64,000 nucleotides of DNA from Nitrospirota bacterium (GTDB taxonomy: Bacteria > Nitrospirota > Nitrospiria > Nitrospirales > Nitrospiraceae), in the NCBI GenBank assembly GCA_040757595.1, contig JBFLWP010000002.1:263832-327831 (forward strand). The letters are read 5' to 3'. Every line of letters starts with the position of its first letter. The first letter of the stretch is position 1. This document shows positions 41,505 through 50,799 of this stretch, piece after piece. Made by a program: the position numbers and the translations under genes. The notes under the pieces are model-generated. The model saw only the letters and a list, made by a program, of their open reading frames with translations, was not told where the DNA came from and did no database searches.

Positions 41505-44336
41505 ATGGACTATAAAGCGACGCTCAACCTCCCGCGCACCGATTTCCCGATGAAGGCGAACCTGCCGCAGCGGGAGCCGGAGCAGCTTGCCTGTTGGGAA
41601 GAAGAACGGCTCTACGAGCGGATTCAGGAGGCCGGGCGGGGGCGCCGGCCCTATATCCTTCATGACGGCCCGCCGTACGCCAACGGGCGCATCCACATCG
41701 GCCACGCGCTCAATAAGATCCTCAAGGACATCATCGTCAAGTCCAAGACCATGGCCGGCTACTGGGCCCCCTACGTGCCGGGCTGGGATTGCCACGGGCT
41801 GCCGATCGAGCACCAGGTGCTGAAGGAGCTCGGCGAAAAGAAGAAGGGGCTGGACACGCCGGCGATCCGCAAGCTCTGCCGCGACTATGCAGAGAAATAC
41901 CTGAACATCCAGCGGGACGAGTTCAAGCGCCTGGGCGTGCTCGGGGACTGGGACCATCCCTACCTCACGATGGACCCGGCCTATGAGGCGACCATCCTGC
42001 GCGAGTTCAGCAAATTTGTGGCCAAGGGCGGTGTGTACAAGGGGCTTAAGCCGGTCCTCTGGTGCACGGTGGATCAGACCGCCCTCGCCGAGGCTGAGGT
42101 GGAGTATGAAGACCATACCTCGCCGTCCATCTACGTTAAGTTCCCGCTGGTCAACGGACCGGATATTCTGGGCAGCGCAGCTGTATGGAAGCTGCCGTTT
42201 CCCAAAGAGGTGAAGAGCGTCTCGGTGGTCATCTGGACCACGACCCCTTGGACGCTGCCCGCGAACCAAGCGGTCTGTCTCCATCCCGAAATTGACTATG
42301 CCTTCGTGAAGGTGGGCCAGGAGGTGCTCGTCGTCGCGCGCAACCTCGTGGACGGGGTTGCCAAGGCCTGCGCGCTCTCGGATTATCGAGTGCTCGGAAC
42401 CAGGAAGGGGAACGAGGGATTCCTGGGGTTGGAAACCCATCGGCCCCTAGCCGACGGGCTCTCGCCCATCCTGCTGGGGGATTTCGTTACGGTGGATCAG
42501 GGGACCGGTTGTGTGCACATCGCGCCGGGACACGGGCAGGAGGACTATGAACTGGTCCTTGAATACAACCGGCGGGCTGCAGCGCCGGGCGAGCGGCTGG
42601 AGATCGTGGCGCCGGTGGATGGCGCCGGACGGTTCACCGAAGCCGTCAGGGAGTTCGCCGGGCAGCACGTGCTGAAGGCCAACCACGGCATCGTCGAGCG
42701 GTTGCGCGCCAACGGCCGGCTGCTTGGGAGCGGCACGCTACCCCACTCCTATCCCCACTGCTGGCGGTGCAAGCAGCCGGTGATCTTCCGGGCGACGGAA
42801 CAGTGGTTCGTCTCGATGGAGACGAACCACCTGCGGGCGAAAGCGCTCGCCGCCATTGACCAGATCGCGGAGCACAAGGGCTGGATTCCGCCCTGGGGGC
42901 GGGATCGCATCCACGGGATGATCGAGAACCGCCCGGACTGGTGCCTCTCCCGCCAGCGGGTCTGGGGCGTGCCGATCCCCGGCTTCACCTGCACAGCCTG
43001 TAAAGAGGTCTTGGCCGATCCCAAGGTGATCGAGCATGTCGCGGCGCTGGTCGAGCGGCAGGGGGCGGACGTGTGGTTCGAGAAGCAGGCGGCGGAGCTG
43101 ATCCCTGGCGGCACAACCTGCCGAAAGTGCGGCGGGGGTTCGTTCGAAAAAGAGCGGGACATTTTGGACGTCTGGTTCGAATCGGGCGTGAGCCACGCGG
43201 CGGTGCTGAAGCCCCGCCAGTGGTGGCCCGCCGACCTCTATCTGGAAGGCTCCGACCAGCACCGGGGCTGGTTCCACAGCGCGCTGCTCTCTTCCGTGAC
43301 GACCGATGGCCAGGCGCCGTACAAGGCGGTGCTGACTCACGGGTTCGTGGTGGACGGGGCCGGCAAGAAGATGTCCAAGTCGGCCGGCAACGTCGTGGCG
43401 CCGCAGGACGTGATCAAACAGTCCGGCGCCGAGATCCTGCGCCTGTGGGTGGCGGCCCAGGATTACCGGGAGGATCTCCGGATCTCGCCGGAGATCCTGA
43501 ACCACCTGGTCGAGGCCTACCGGAAGATCCGGAACACCTGCCGGTTCCTGCTGAGCAACCTCTACGATTTCGATCCGGCGGCCCATCGGGTGCCGTACGA
43601 GCGCCTGCCCGAGCTGGACCGGTGGGCGCTCTTACGGCTGGGCGAGTTGATCCGTCGTGTCGAGGAGGCCTACGAGGACTTCGAGTTCCACGCGATTTTC
43701 CACGCGCTGAACAATTTCTGCTCGGTGGACCTGAGCTCGGTCTACTGCGACATTCTCAAGGACCGGCTCTACACGTTCCGGGCGGATTCGCCGGAGCGTC
43801 GCGGGTCGCAGACCGTGTTCTTCGACGTGCTCGTGGCCGTGACCAAGCTGATGGCGCCGATCCTCAGCTTCACCGCGGAGGAAATCTGGCGGACGATGCC
43901 GGAGGCCTGCAAGAGGAGCCTGGGGACGTCCAGCGTGCACCTGGCCTCGTTCCCCAAGCCAGACGACCGTTGGAGCGACGCCGAGCTGTCGAGCCGGTGG
44001 GAGCGCCTGCTGGCGGTGCGGGTCGCCGTGCAGGGGGAGTTGGAGAAGCAGCGGCGGGACAAGGTGATCGGGTCGTCGCTGGAGGCTCATGTCCGATTGC
44101 GCGCCAATCGAGAGACCTACGATTTCCTCGCGCGCTACGAGACCGACCTGCCGACGTTGTGCATCGTCTCGCAGGTGTCGTTGGCGTTGGGGGACGAACA
44201 GGGGGAGAGTCTGCAGGTGGCCGTGGCAAAATCCGAGCATGCGAAGTGCGAGCGGTGCTGGAACTATCGCCGCGCGGTCGGGTCGTTCCCCGATCACCCG
44301 ACCCTGTGCGACCGCTGCGTCGAGGCGATCCGGTGA
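41505..44336 (+). CDS. ileS: Isoleucyl-tRNA synthetase
   Basis: 943 residues, class I synthetase. The HIGH-type motif is [12 protein letters not shown], the KMSKS loop is KKMSKSAGN, and an editing domain lies between them ([13 protein letters not shown]). The C-terminal zinc finger CERCWNY...LCDRC is present, as in the bacterial type. lspA follows with its first possible start overlapping the stop, the classic ileS-lspA pair. Confidence 0.96.
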   Translation: MDYKATLNLPRTDFPMKANLPQREPEQLACWEEERLYERIQEAGRGRRPYILHDGPPYANGRIHIGHALNKILKDIIVKSKTMAGYWAPYVPGWDCHGLPIEHQVLKELGEKKKGLDTPAIRKLCRDYAEKYLNIQRDEFKRLGVLGDWDHPYLTMDPAYEATILREFSKFVAKGGVYKGLKPVLWCTVDQTALAEAEVEYEDHTSPSIYVKFPLVNGPDILGSAAVWKLPFPKEVKSVSVVIWTTTPWTLPANQAVCLHPEIDYAFVKVGQEVLVVARNLVDGVAKACALSDYRVLGTRKGNEGFLGLETHRPLADGLSPILLGDFVTVDQGTGCVHIAPGHGQEDYELVLEYNRRAAAPGERLEIVAPVDGAGRFTEAVREFAGQHVLKANHGIVERLRANGRLLGSGTLPHSYPHCWRCKQPVIFRATEQWFVSMETNHLRAKALAAIDQIAEHKGWIPPWGRDRIHGMIENRPDWCLSRQRVWGVPIPGFTCTACKEVLADPKVIEHVAALVERQGADVWFEKQAAELIPGGTTCRKCGGGSFEKERDILDVWFESGVSHAAVLKPRQWWPADLYLEGSDQHRGWFHSALLSSVTTDGQAPYKAVLTHGFVVDGAGKKMSKSAGNVVAPQDVIKQSGAEILRLWVAAQDYREDLRISPEILNHLVEAYRKIRNTCRFLLSNLYDFDPAAHRVPYERLPELDRWALLRLGELIRRVEEAYEDFEFHAIFHALNNFCSVDLSSVYCDILKDRLYTFRADSPERRGSQTVFFDVLVAVTKLMAPILSFTAEEIWRTMPEACKRSLGTSSVHLASFPKPDDRWSDAELSSRWERLLAVRVAVQGELEKQRRDKVIGSSLEAHVRLRANRETYDFLARYETDLPTLCIVSQVSLALGDEQGESLQVAVAKSEHAKCERCWNYRRAVGSFPDHPTLCDRCVEAIR

Positions 44337-44347
44337 GCGGCGGGACG

Positions 44348-44851
44348 ATGCGATACAGCCTGCTGGCCCTGATCAGCCTGGGCACGATCGTGCTGGACCA
44401 GGTGACCAAGGTGCAGATCATGCAGACCATGCGCCTACACGAGTCCATCCCCATCGTTCCCGGCTTTTTCAGCCTGACCTACATCCGGAATCCCGGGGCG
44501 GCCTTCGGCATCCTGGCTTCGAGCAGCAACGGATTCCGGCTGTTCTTCTTCGCGTGCACGTCGCTGTTCGCGCTCGGGCTGCTCGGCACGATCTTTTTCC
44601 GGCTCCGCCAGGACGACTGGATCGGGCGGCTCAGCATCGCGGGGATCCTGGGCGGGGCGATCGGCAACTTTCTGGACCGGCTGCGGTTCGGGGAAGTGAT
44701 CGACTTTCTGGACTTCTACGTCGGCACCTACCACTGGCCGGCGTTCAACGTGGCCGACTCGGCCATCAGCGTCGGCGTCTGTTTCCTGATCGCCCACTTT
44801 GCGTTCGAGAAGAAAGAGCCGGACGAGGCCTTGCAGCAGAACCGTCCGTAG
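44348..44851 (+). CDS. lspA: Prolipoprotein signal peptidase (signal peptidase II)
   Basis: 167 residues, four membrane helices. The catalytic aspartates lie in FLDRLRFGEVIDFLDF and FNVADSAISVG. It cleaves lipoprotein signal peptides; this window encodes at least five lipoproteins. ATG 44348 is preferred, although an in-frame GTG at 44333 overlaps the ileS stop. It is convergent with uppP. Confidence 0.93.
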   Translation: MRYSLLALISLGTIVLDQVTKVQIMQTMRLHESIPIVPGFFSLTYIRNPGAAFGILASSSNGFRLFFFACTSLFALGLLGTIFFRLRQDDWIGRLSIAGILGGAIGNFLDRLRFGEVIDFLDFYVGTYHWPAFNVADSAISVGVCFLIAHFAFEKKEPDEALQQNRP

Positions 44852-44880
44852 CCCGACGCGTTTTCTCCCCCGAGGTCCCT

Positions 44881-45777
44881 TCAGCGGAAGATCATCAGCA
44901 CGAGGGCCCCGAGCGCCATCCGGTAGAAGGCGAAGACGCGGAGCGTGTGCCGCTTGACGAAGGCCAGAAATGCGGCGATCACCGCCCAGGCGACGAGGTA
45001 CGACACGATCAGCCCGATGAGCAGAGCGAACGTGTCTTCGGTCGTGAACAACTCGCGGGACCTGACGAGCTTGTAGCTCGTGGCCGCGATCATGGTGGGC
45101 AAGGCCAGGAAGAAGGAATACTCCGTGGCCACTTTTCGATCCATGCCGGTGAGCAGGCCGCCGACGATCGTCGCCCCCGAACGGGAAACGCCCGGGATGA
45201 GCGAGAAGCACTGGGCCAGCCCGACCAGGATCGCGGTCATGAAGTTGACGCGCTGGAGATCGGTGATGTGCGAGCGGTGCGGTCTCGCTTCGACCATGAG
45301 GATGACCAGCCCGCCGACGATCAGGGCTGCGGCGACGGTCCTCGGGTTGAACAGATACATCTCGATCCATCCCCTGGCCAACAGGCCCACCACCGCGGCC
45401 GGGATGAACGCCAGGCTCAGGCCGATGAGGAACCACAGGTTCGGGTGAGTGTCCGAGGAGCGGTAGAGGATGTAGCTCCAGCCCTCCTGCATGGAGCGCT
45501 CGCTGGCCGAGCGGGAGGATTCGATGAGACTCCGGAAGGAGGCCTGCTCCTTCGCCGCGCTGGCCAGCACCGCCGCGATCCGTTCCCGCTCGTAGGTGAT
45601 GACGGCGAGGATGGCGCCGAGCTGAATGGAGATCTCCACGCTCACCGCCACCGCGCCGGTGAACCTCAGCCAGTATCCGAGGATGATGAGATGGCCGGTG
45701 GAAGAAATTGGCAAAAATTCCGTGAGCCCTTCCACCAGGCCCAGCAAGGCCGCCAGACCCGGTCCCCAATCCGACAT
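44881..45777 (-). CDS. uppP: Undecaprenyl-diphosphatase UppP (BacA)
   Basis: 298 residues with about eight membrane helices. Family motifs are EGLTEFLPISSTGHLI near residue 15 and PGVSRSGATIVGGL near residue 180. The enzyme recycles undecaprenyl diphosphate, the lipid carrier for peptidoglycan precursors. GGGAGG precedes ATG 45777. A loop of about 45 residues (AAKEQASFRSLIESSRSAS) is longer than in many homologues. Confidence 0.93.
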   Translation of the reverse strand: MSDWGPGLAALLGLVEGLTEFLPISSTGHLIILGYWLRFTGAVAVSVEISIQLGAILAVITYERERIAAVLASAAKEQASFRSLIESSRSASERSMQEGWSYILYRSSDTHPNLWFLIGLSLAFIPAAVVGLLARGWIEMYLFNPRTVAAALIVGGLVILMVEARPHRSHITDLQRVNFMTAILVGLAQCFSLIPGVSRSGATIVGGLLTGMDRKVATEYSFFLALPTMIAATSYKLVRSRELFTTEDTFALLIGLIVSYLVAWAVIAAFLAFVKRHTLRVFAFYRMALGALVLMIFR

Positions 45778-45902
45778 CGCGCCTCCCCGCGTGCGCCGCG
45801 CCCACTGCCTGGTCGCGAGCAAGGCGCATAATCACAGAGTCGTATGGCCGAGTCAAGACAAACGGCGTACAGTCGGGAACCGCATGGAAGTCGCGGCCTC
45901 TA

Positions 45903-45931
45903 TTGACAAAATGGGGCTGATGGACTACACA
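45903..45931 (+). promoter_or_regulatory. Promoter of the HhH lipoprotein gene
   Basis: TTGACA (45903-45908), 17-bp spacer, TACACA (45926-45931), about 80 bp before the gene at 46013. Confidence 0.55.
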
Positions 45932-46012
45932 TCTGCCCGGAAACGCTCGGCGGCGGCGATCGGCGGCGGGAGAGGCGGCTGCCTGCTTCCGGCTACGTGA
46001 AGGGAGGGCTGA

Positions 46013-46783
46013 ATGAGCAAGTTTCTCGCATCAGGCGTGGTCCTTGTCGCGGCGATGGCTGCTAGCGGCTGCCTCGTTTCGGAGAGCAAGTACAAGATGG
46101 CGGTGGAGGAGACCGAAGCCGCCAGGACCGAGTTGGAGAAGGTGCGGGCCCAGAAGAACGCGCTCGAGCAGCAGATGAAAAGCATCAAAGAATCCAACGC
46201 CAAGCTGGTCGGTGAGGCGGAGACGGCCTTGGCCGAGTTGCAGCGTTTGAAAGACAGCCGCGACCGGGATCGGGAGGCGATCGAAGCGCGGATCCGGGAC
46301 CAGGAGCAGAAGATCAAGGATCTCACCGCCCAACAGAAGGCGCTGAAACAGGAATACGATGAGGCCAAGCACCGCAGCGAAACCTTGCAGGCAACCGTGG
46401 CCCGGTACCAGAAGGAATTGAAAGATCGGCAACGCCCCGTCGAGATGGCGCCGCCTGCCGCTTTGCGGCCGCAGGCCAAGAGCATGCCGACTCCTCCGGC
46501 GCCGGTCGCGCCGGCCCCCAAGATGCCGGCCCCTCCGACGCAGCCGTTGCCGGGAGCCTCGCCCGTTCCCTCCCCGCCAGGCCAGCAGGCCGGCCTAGCC
46601 CCCGTGAACATCAACAAGGCCTCGGCCAACGACATGGTGCTGTTCTTGGGGCTGAGCAAAGAGGTCGCCGAGCGGGTGGTGGCAAACCGGCCGTACAAGC
46701 TCAAGGGCGAGCTGGTCGCAAAGAACGTGCTTCCGAAGGGGACTTTCGACGTGATCAAAGACCGGATCACCGTCGCTCCCTGA
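46013..46783 (+). CDS. Lipoprotein with coiled coil and C-terminal helix-hairpin-helix
   Basis: 256 residues. The lipobox is ASGC (Cys20). Residues 28-140 are a long coiled coil, 145-195 a Pro/Ala-rich linker, and about 197-256 a helix-hairpin-helix region (VNINKASANDMVLFLGLSKE, VAERVVANRPYKLKGEL) of the ComEA type. ComEA-type HhH domains bind DNA during uptake; here the domain is carried by a membrane-tethered lipoprotein. An intrinsic terminator at 46870 ends the transcript. Confidence 0.8.
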   Translation: MSKFLASGVVLVAAMAASGCLVSESKYKMAVEETEAARTELEKVRAQKNALEQQMKSIKESNAKLVGEAETALAELQRLKDSRDRDREAIEARIRDQEQKIKDLTAQQKALKQEYDEAKHRSETLQATVARYQKELKDRQRPVEMAPPAALRPQAKSMPTPPAPVAPAPKMPAPPTQPLPGASPVPSPPGQQAGLAPVNINKASANDMVLFLGLSKEVAERVVANRPYKLKGELVAKNVLPKGTFDVIKDRITVAP

Positions 46784-46784
46784 C

Positions 46785-46866
46785 CCAGGCAGCATACGGC
46801 GAGCAGCGGGCAGCGAACATCCGCTGACGGCTCTGAGAGCTTTCGCGATGAGCCGTTGGCAGCGTT
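46785..46866. repeat. Stuttered palindrome, GCAGC/GCTGACGGCT words
   Basis: GGCAGCATACGGCGAGCAGC and GGGCAGCG face CCGCTGACGGCTCTGAGAGC between the HhH lipoprotein and the terminator. Confidence 0.45.
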
Positions 46867-46869
46867 GAG

Positions 46870-46909
46870 ACAGGCCATTCGTCTCTGGGCGGATGGCCTG
46901 TTGCTTTTT
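46870..46909 (+). terminator. Intrinsic terminator
   Basis: ACAGGCCAT (46870-46878) and ATGGCCTGT (46893-46901) form a 9-bp stem followed by TGCTTTTT. It ends the HhH lipoprotein transcript and lies just before the MacA-like gene. Confidence 0.75.
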
Positions 46910-46927
46910 GGACTGACTGACCGCAGA

Positions 46928-48274
46928 ATGATGCCGACGCCGTCGTTCGGCGCCGGTGGGAGCTGGGGGCGCGTGCGCAAAGCAGTCTGGATCATCGGCA
47001 TTCTCGCCGTCGGGTTGGCCATCGGGGGCTACGTGTTCTTCAGCGGGGAGCGCAAGGTCCCGATCCGGTACCGGACCGCGCCGCTCGAGCGGGGCGCGAT
47101 CGTCTCGGTGGTCACGGCGACCGGCACGATCAACCCGGTCACGACGGTCCAGGTGGGGAGCCAAGTGACGGGGATGATCCAGAACCTCTACGCGGACTTC
47201 AACTCGACGGTAAAGACCAACCAGATCGTGGCCCGCATCGATCCGTTCCCCTACCGCGCCCGGCGGGACCAGGCCGCGGCGAGCCTCGCCAACGCGAAAG
47301 CCGCCGTGGTCAAAGCCAGGACGGAGATGGCGCAGCGGAAGCGGGAACTGGACCGGGTGCAGTCGCTGGTCAAGCAACAGTTCGTGTCCCAGAACGACGT
47401 GGACGTGGCGGTCACGGCCCACGAAAGCGCGGTCGCCCAGTTGGCGGTGGCCGAGGCGGCGGTCAAGCAGGCGCAGGCGGCGCTGGAGGCCGCCGAGTTG
47501 GACCTCACGTACACGGTCATCCGTTCCCCGGTGGACGGCGTCGTGATTTCGCGCTTGGTCGAGATCGGTCAACGGGTCTCAGCCAGCTTTTCCATTCCCA
47601 CCCTGTTCGTGATCGCCGAGGATCTGACCAAGATGCAGGTGGATACCAACGTCAGCGAGGCTGACATCGGCGGCATCGTCGAGGGAGGGAAGGCGGCGTT
47701 CACGGTGGACGCGTATCCGGGCGAGCAGTTCCAGGGAACCGTCCGGCAGGTCCGCAACGCCCCGATCAGCGTCCAGAACGTGGTGACCTATGACGTGGTG
47801 GTCGGGGTGGACAACAGGGATCTGCGGCTGAAGCCCGGCATGACCGCGAACGTGTCCATTATCGTGGCCGCGAAGGACGGCGTGCTGAAGGTGCCCAACG
47901 CCGCGCTGCGGTTCGTTCCGCCGAAGCCTGCCCTCGTCCGCGCCGAGGGCTCGGAACGGACCGGCTCTGCCGACGGATCGGGCCCCGGCGCGGGCGGGCA
48001 GCGGCCTCGGCCGACCGGGGGAGCGGGAGCCCAGGGCGTACCGGGGAGGACGGTCTGGCGGCTGGGCAGCTCGGGCGATCCGGAGCCGGTGCGGATCCAG
48101 ACGGGCATTTCCGACGGGAACGTGACCGAACTCGTCGCCGGAGACATCAAGGAAGCCGACGAAGTCATCGTCGGCGTCGAAACGCTCAGGAGCGGTCGCA
48201 AGCCGGGCAGCCTGCCTCCGGGGTTCGGAGCCGGCCAGCCGCGGCGCGGCAGCTCGCGGGACCGCGGCCTCTGA
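46928..48274 (+). CDS. macA: MacA-like periplasmic adaptor (HlyD/RND-type MFP)
   Basis: 448 residues from ATG 46928. One N-terminal membrane helix (about 17-38) is followed by a split lipoyl domain (GTINPVTTVQVGSQVTGMI and VIRSPVDGVVISR), a coiled-coil hairpin (about 105-180) and beta-barrel domains. The C-terminal region has a Gly/Pro/Arg-rich insert (about 340-375). It links an inner-membrane MacB-type transporter to an outer-membrane channel. The upstream frame is open but contains a terminator, so the short start is used. No Shine-Dalgarno. Confidence 0.85.
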   Translation: MMPTPSFGAGGSWGRVRKAVWIIGILAVGLAIGGYVFFSGERKVPIRYRTAPLERGAIVSVVTATGTINPVTTVQVGSQVTGMIQNLYADFNSTVKTNQIVARIDPFPYRARRDQAAASLANAKAAVVKARTEMAQRKRELDRVQSLVKQQFVSQNDVDVAVTAHESAVAQLAVAEAAVKQAQAALEAAELDLTYTVIRSPVDGVVISRLVEIGQRVSASFSIPTLFVIAEDLTKMQVDTNVSEADIGGIVEGGKAAFTVDAYPGEQFQGTVRQVRNAPISVQNVVTYDVVVGVDNRDLRLKPGMTANVSIIVAAKDGVLKVPNAALRFVPPKPALVRAEGSERTGSADGSGPGAGGQRPRPTGGAGAQGVPGRTVWRLGSSGDPEPVRIQTGISDGNVTELVAGDIKEADEVIVGVETLRSGRKPGSLPPGFGAGQPRRGSSRDRGL

Positions 48275-48278
48275 AAAT

Positions 48279-48366
48279 CGTGACGGGTGACAGGTGACGC
48301 GTGAAAAGCATGAGGAGAGAATCGTCTGTTCGCTGCTCGTCACGCGTCACTCGTCACGCATCACGG
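48279..48366. repeat. Stuttered palindrome, GTGACG/CGTCAC word family
   Basis: CGTGACGGGTGACAGGTGAC and GCGTGAAAAGC face CTCGTCACGCGTCACTCGTC and ACGCATCACGG. The element fills the gap between macA and macB; the macB ATPase ATG follows 7 bp later without a Shine-Dalgarno. Confidence 0.65.
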
Positions 48367-48373
48367 TAACAAG

Positions 48374-49084
48374 ATGGGTTCTCTGATCGTCTGCAAGGAC
48401 GTCTGGAAGATCTACCGGATCGGCGACATCGAGGTTCAGGCCCTGCGCGGCGTCAGTCTGGAGGTCGACCGCGGCGAATTCGTGGCGATCATGGGGGCCT
48501 CCGGGTCCGGGAAGTCCACTCTCATGAATATCCTGGGCTGCCTCGATGTTCCCTCCAGGGGCGACTACCGGCTGGATGGGCTGGACGTGGGGAAAGCCAG
48601 CCAGGACGAGCTGGCGGAGATCCGCAATCTGAAGATCGGGTTCGTCTTCCAGAACTTCAACCTGATTCCGCGCACCAGCGCGCTCGAGAACGCGCAGCTC
48701 CCGCTGTTCTACCGGGGGCTTTCCCTGCGCGAGCAGCGTGCCAGGGCCGCCGCGGCGCTGGCCCGGGTCGGCCTGACCGGGCGTGAGCACCATGCCCCGA
48801 ACCAACTGTCCGGCGGGCAGCAGCAGCGCGTCGCCATCGCCCGCGCGCTGGTCTCCGAGCCGTCGATTCTCCTGGCCGACGAGCCGACGGGGAACCTCGA
48901 CACGGAGTCCAGCCGGGAAATCATGGGCGTGCTCGAGAGCCTCAACCGCGAGGACGGCCTCACCGTCATCCTCGTGACGCACGAGGTAGACATCGCCGCC
49001 TCCGCGGCTCGGCAGATCCTCGTCAAGGACGGGCAGATCGTGAGCGACCGGCGCCGTGCGGCGGCTCAGGTGAGGCGCGGGTAG
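48374..49084 (+). CDS. macB: MacB-type ABC transporter, ATP-binding protein
   Basis: 236 residues. Walker A GASGSGKST, signature LSGGQQQRVAIARAL, Walker B ILLADEPTGNLD and the H-loop in VTHEVDI are complete. This is the LolD/MacB branch (LADEPTGNLD). The ATPase is separate from the permease, which follows 8 bp later. It energises mechanotransmission of the MacB-like permease. The start overlaps no other gene but lacks a Shine-Dalgarno. Confidence 0.9.
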   Translation: MGSLIVCKDVWKIYRIGDIEVQALRGVSLEVDRGEFVAIMGASGSGKSTLMNILGCLDVPSRGDYRLDGLDVGKASQDELAEIRNLKIGFVFQNFNLIPRTSALENAQLPLFYRGLSLREQRARAAAALARVGLTGREHHAPNQLSGGQQQRVAIARALVSEPSILLADEPTGNLDTESSREIMGVLESLNREDGLTVILVTHEVDIAASAARQILVKDGQIVSDRRRAAAQVRRG

Positions 49085-49092
49085 GGACCGCC

Positions 49093-50328
49093 GTGGGCGC
49101 GTTCATCTTCTTGACGGTGGTGACGGCCTTCCGTATCCTGAGCCGGAACCGGCTGCGGGCCGGGCTGACCATGCTCGGCATTATCATCGGCGTCGGGGCC
49201 GTGATCGCGATGGTCAGCATCGGGCAGGGGGCCAGGGCGGCGGTGGCGGCGCAGGTGGCCAGCATCGGGACGAACGTGATCATCATCCTGCCGGGGGCCA
49301 CGACGGTTGGGGGCGTTCGCGGGGGACAGGGGAGCGCCGTGACGCTGACGGTGGCCGATGCGCTGGACCTCAAGAAGAAAGTTCCCTTGTTGAACGAGGT
49401 AGGGTGGGCCAAGCGGGACGTGATGCAGATCGTCTACGGCAACCGGAACTGGAACGGGCCGGTCAACGGGATCTCGCCCGGCTATCTCACGATCCGGGAC
49501 TGGTCCTATGCCAGCGGCGGGCCCTTCAACCAGGCCGACATGGACGCGGGGGCCCGCGTCGCCTTGATCGGCCAGACGATGGTGGAAAATCTCTACGACC
49601 CCGGCGAGGAGCCGGTTGGCTCCACGATCCGGGTCAAGAACGTGCCGTTCCGGGTCATCGGGGTCTTGGCGCCGAAGGGACAGTCGGCGCAGGGGTCCGA
49701 TCAGGACGACATCCTGTTCATTCCGTTCACCACCGCGGAGCGCAAGCTGCTCGGCACCAATTTTCTCGGCTCCGTGGGGGCCCTGTTCGCCTCCACCGAT
49801 CGTCCGGAGGACCTGGTCCCCGCAGTCGAGGGGATTCGCGAGGTCTTGCGGGCCCGGCACCGGCTGCAACCCGATCAATCCGATGACTTCACGATCCGCA
49901 CACAGGTGGACATCGGGCGAGTCCAGGAGGGGGCCAGCCGGACCCTGACCCTGATGATGTTCTCCGTGGCGTCCATCTCGCTCCTGGTCGGCGGGATCGG
50001 GATCATGAACATCCTCCTCGTGTCGGTCACCGAGCGGACCAGGGAGATCGGCGTGCGGATGGCGGTCGGGGCCAAGCGCCGCCACATCCTGCTTCAGTTC
50101 TTGATCGAGGCCATGACCCTCAGCCTGGTCGGGGGCCTGCTCGGCATCGTCTTCGGCATCGTCGGCGCGCGGGCGACCACGGCGGTAGCCGGCTGGCCTA
50201 CGATCATCTCGGCCGAGTCCATCGTGGTCGCGTTCCTCTTCTCGCTGGCCGTCGGGCTCTTCTTCGGGCTCTACCCGGCCAACAAGGCTTCCCGCCTCAA
50301 CCCCATCGAGTCCTTGCGATACGAGTAA
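49093..50328 (+). CDS. MacB-like ABC transporter permease (FtsX/MacB fold)
   Basis: 411 residues from a GTG. One N-terminal membrane helix, a large periplasmic domain (about 45-280) and three C-terminal helices, with VTERTREIGVRMAVGAKRRHILLQF, the typical coupling-helix region. With the preceding adaptor and ATPase it forms a tripartite efflux or secretion system. No outer-membrane TolC gene is in view. Confidence 0.9.
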   Translation: MGAFIFLTVVTAFRILSRNRLRAGLTMLGIIIGVGAVIAMVSIGQGARAAVAAQVASIGTNVIIILPGATTVGGVRGGQGSAVTLTVADALDLKKKVPLLNEVGWAKRDVMQIVYGNRNWNGPVNGISPGYLTIRDWSYASGGPFNQADMDAGARVALIGQTMVENLYDPGEEPVGSTIRVKNVPFRVIGVLAPKGQSAQGSDQDDILFIPFTTAERKLLGTNFLGSVGALFASTDRPEDLVPAVEGIREVLRARHRLQPDQSDDFTIRTQVDIGRVQEGASRTLTLMMFSVASISLLVGGIGIMNILLVSVTERTREIGVRMAVGAKRRHILLQFLIEAMTLSLVGGLLGIVFGIVGARATTAVAGWPTIISAESIVVAFLFSLAVGLFFGLYPANKASRLNPIESLRYE

Positions 50329-50332
50329 AGCT

Positions 50333-50349
50333 TCGGCAATCATTGCCGA
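50333..50349. promoter_or_regulatory. 17-bp perfect palindrome
   Basis: TCGGCAAT-C-ATTGCCGA between the MacB-like permease and the CheY-like gene. It has no U-run and could be an operator for the response regulator transcript. Confidence 0.35.
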
Positions 50350-50371
50350 TGAGAAAAGGAAGTGATGAGTG

Positions 50372-50773
50372 ATGGAGAAGCGTGGCGTGAACGAACCGAG
50401 CGGCGTGAAAGCGCTCGTGGTTGACGACGAGCCGACCACGCGGCTCCTCGTCAAGAGGCTTCTGAGAGACCTCGGATGGAAGGCGTTCGAGGAGGCGAAG
50501 GACGGGAAAGAAGCGGTGCAAAAGCTCCAGGCCGAGCCCTTTGATCTTCTCGTTCTCGACTGGAACATGCCGGAGATGACCGGACTGGACTTGCTGAAGG
50601 CCGTTCGTGCCGACGACAATCTGAAGGACTTGCCGGTCCTCGTCGTGACCGGGGAGGCGAAGAAAAGCGTCGTCTTGGAGGCGATGGAAGCGGGGGCCAG
50701 TTATTACGTGGTCAAGCCGATTTCACCGCAGGCGTTCCAGGACGCGATCGCGGAGGTCTTCAAGAACCGCTAG
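50372..50773 (+). CDS. CheY-like response regulator
   Basis: 133 residues, a single receiver domain. The acidic pair is in VVDDEPTTR, the phospho-acceptor Asp in LLVLDWNMPEMTGLDLL, the conserved Thr in VVTGEAKK and the Lys in YVVKPISPQAF. AGGAAG precedes the ATG. It is convergent with the hybrid histidine kinase, 26 bp apart, so a phosphorelay pairing is plausible. Confidence 0.9.
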   Translation: MEKRGVNEPSGVKALVVDDEPTTRLLVKRLLRDLGWKAFEEAKDGKEAVQKLQAEPFDLLVLDWNMPEMTGLDLLKAVRADDNLKDLPVLVVTGEAKKSVVLEAMEAGASYYVVKPISPQAFQDAIAEVFKNR

Positions 50774-50799
50774 GACGGGGACCGTTGCCGGGGCGCTCC

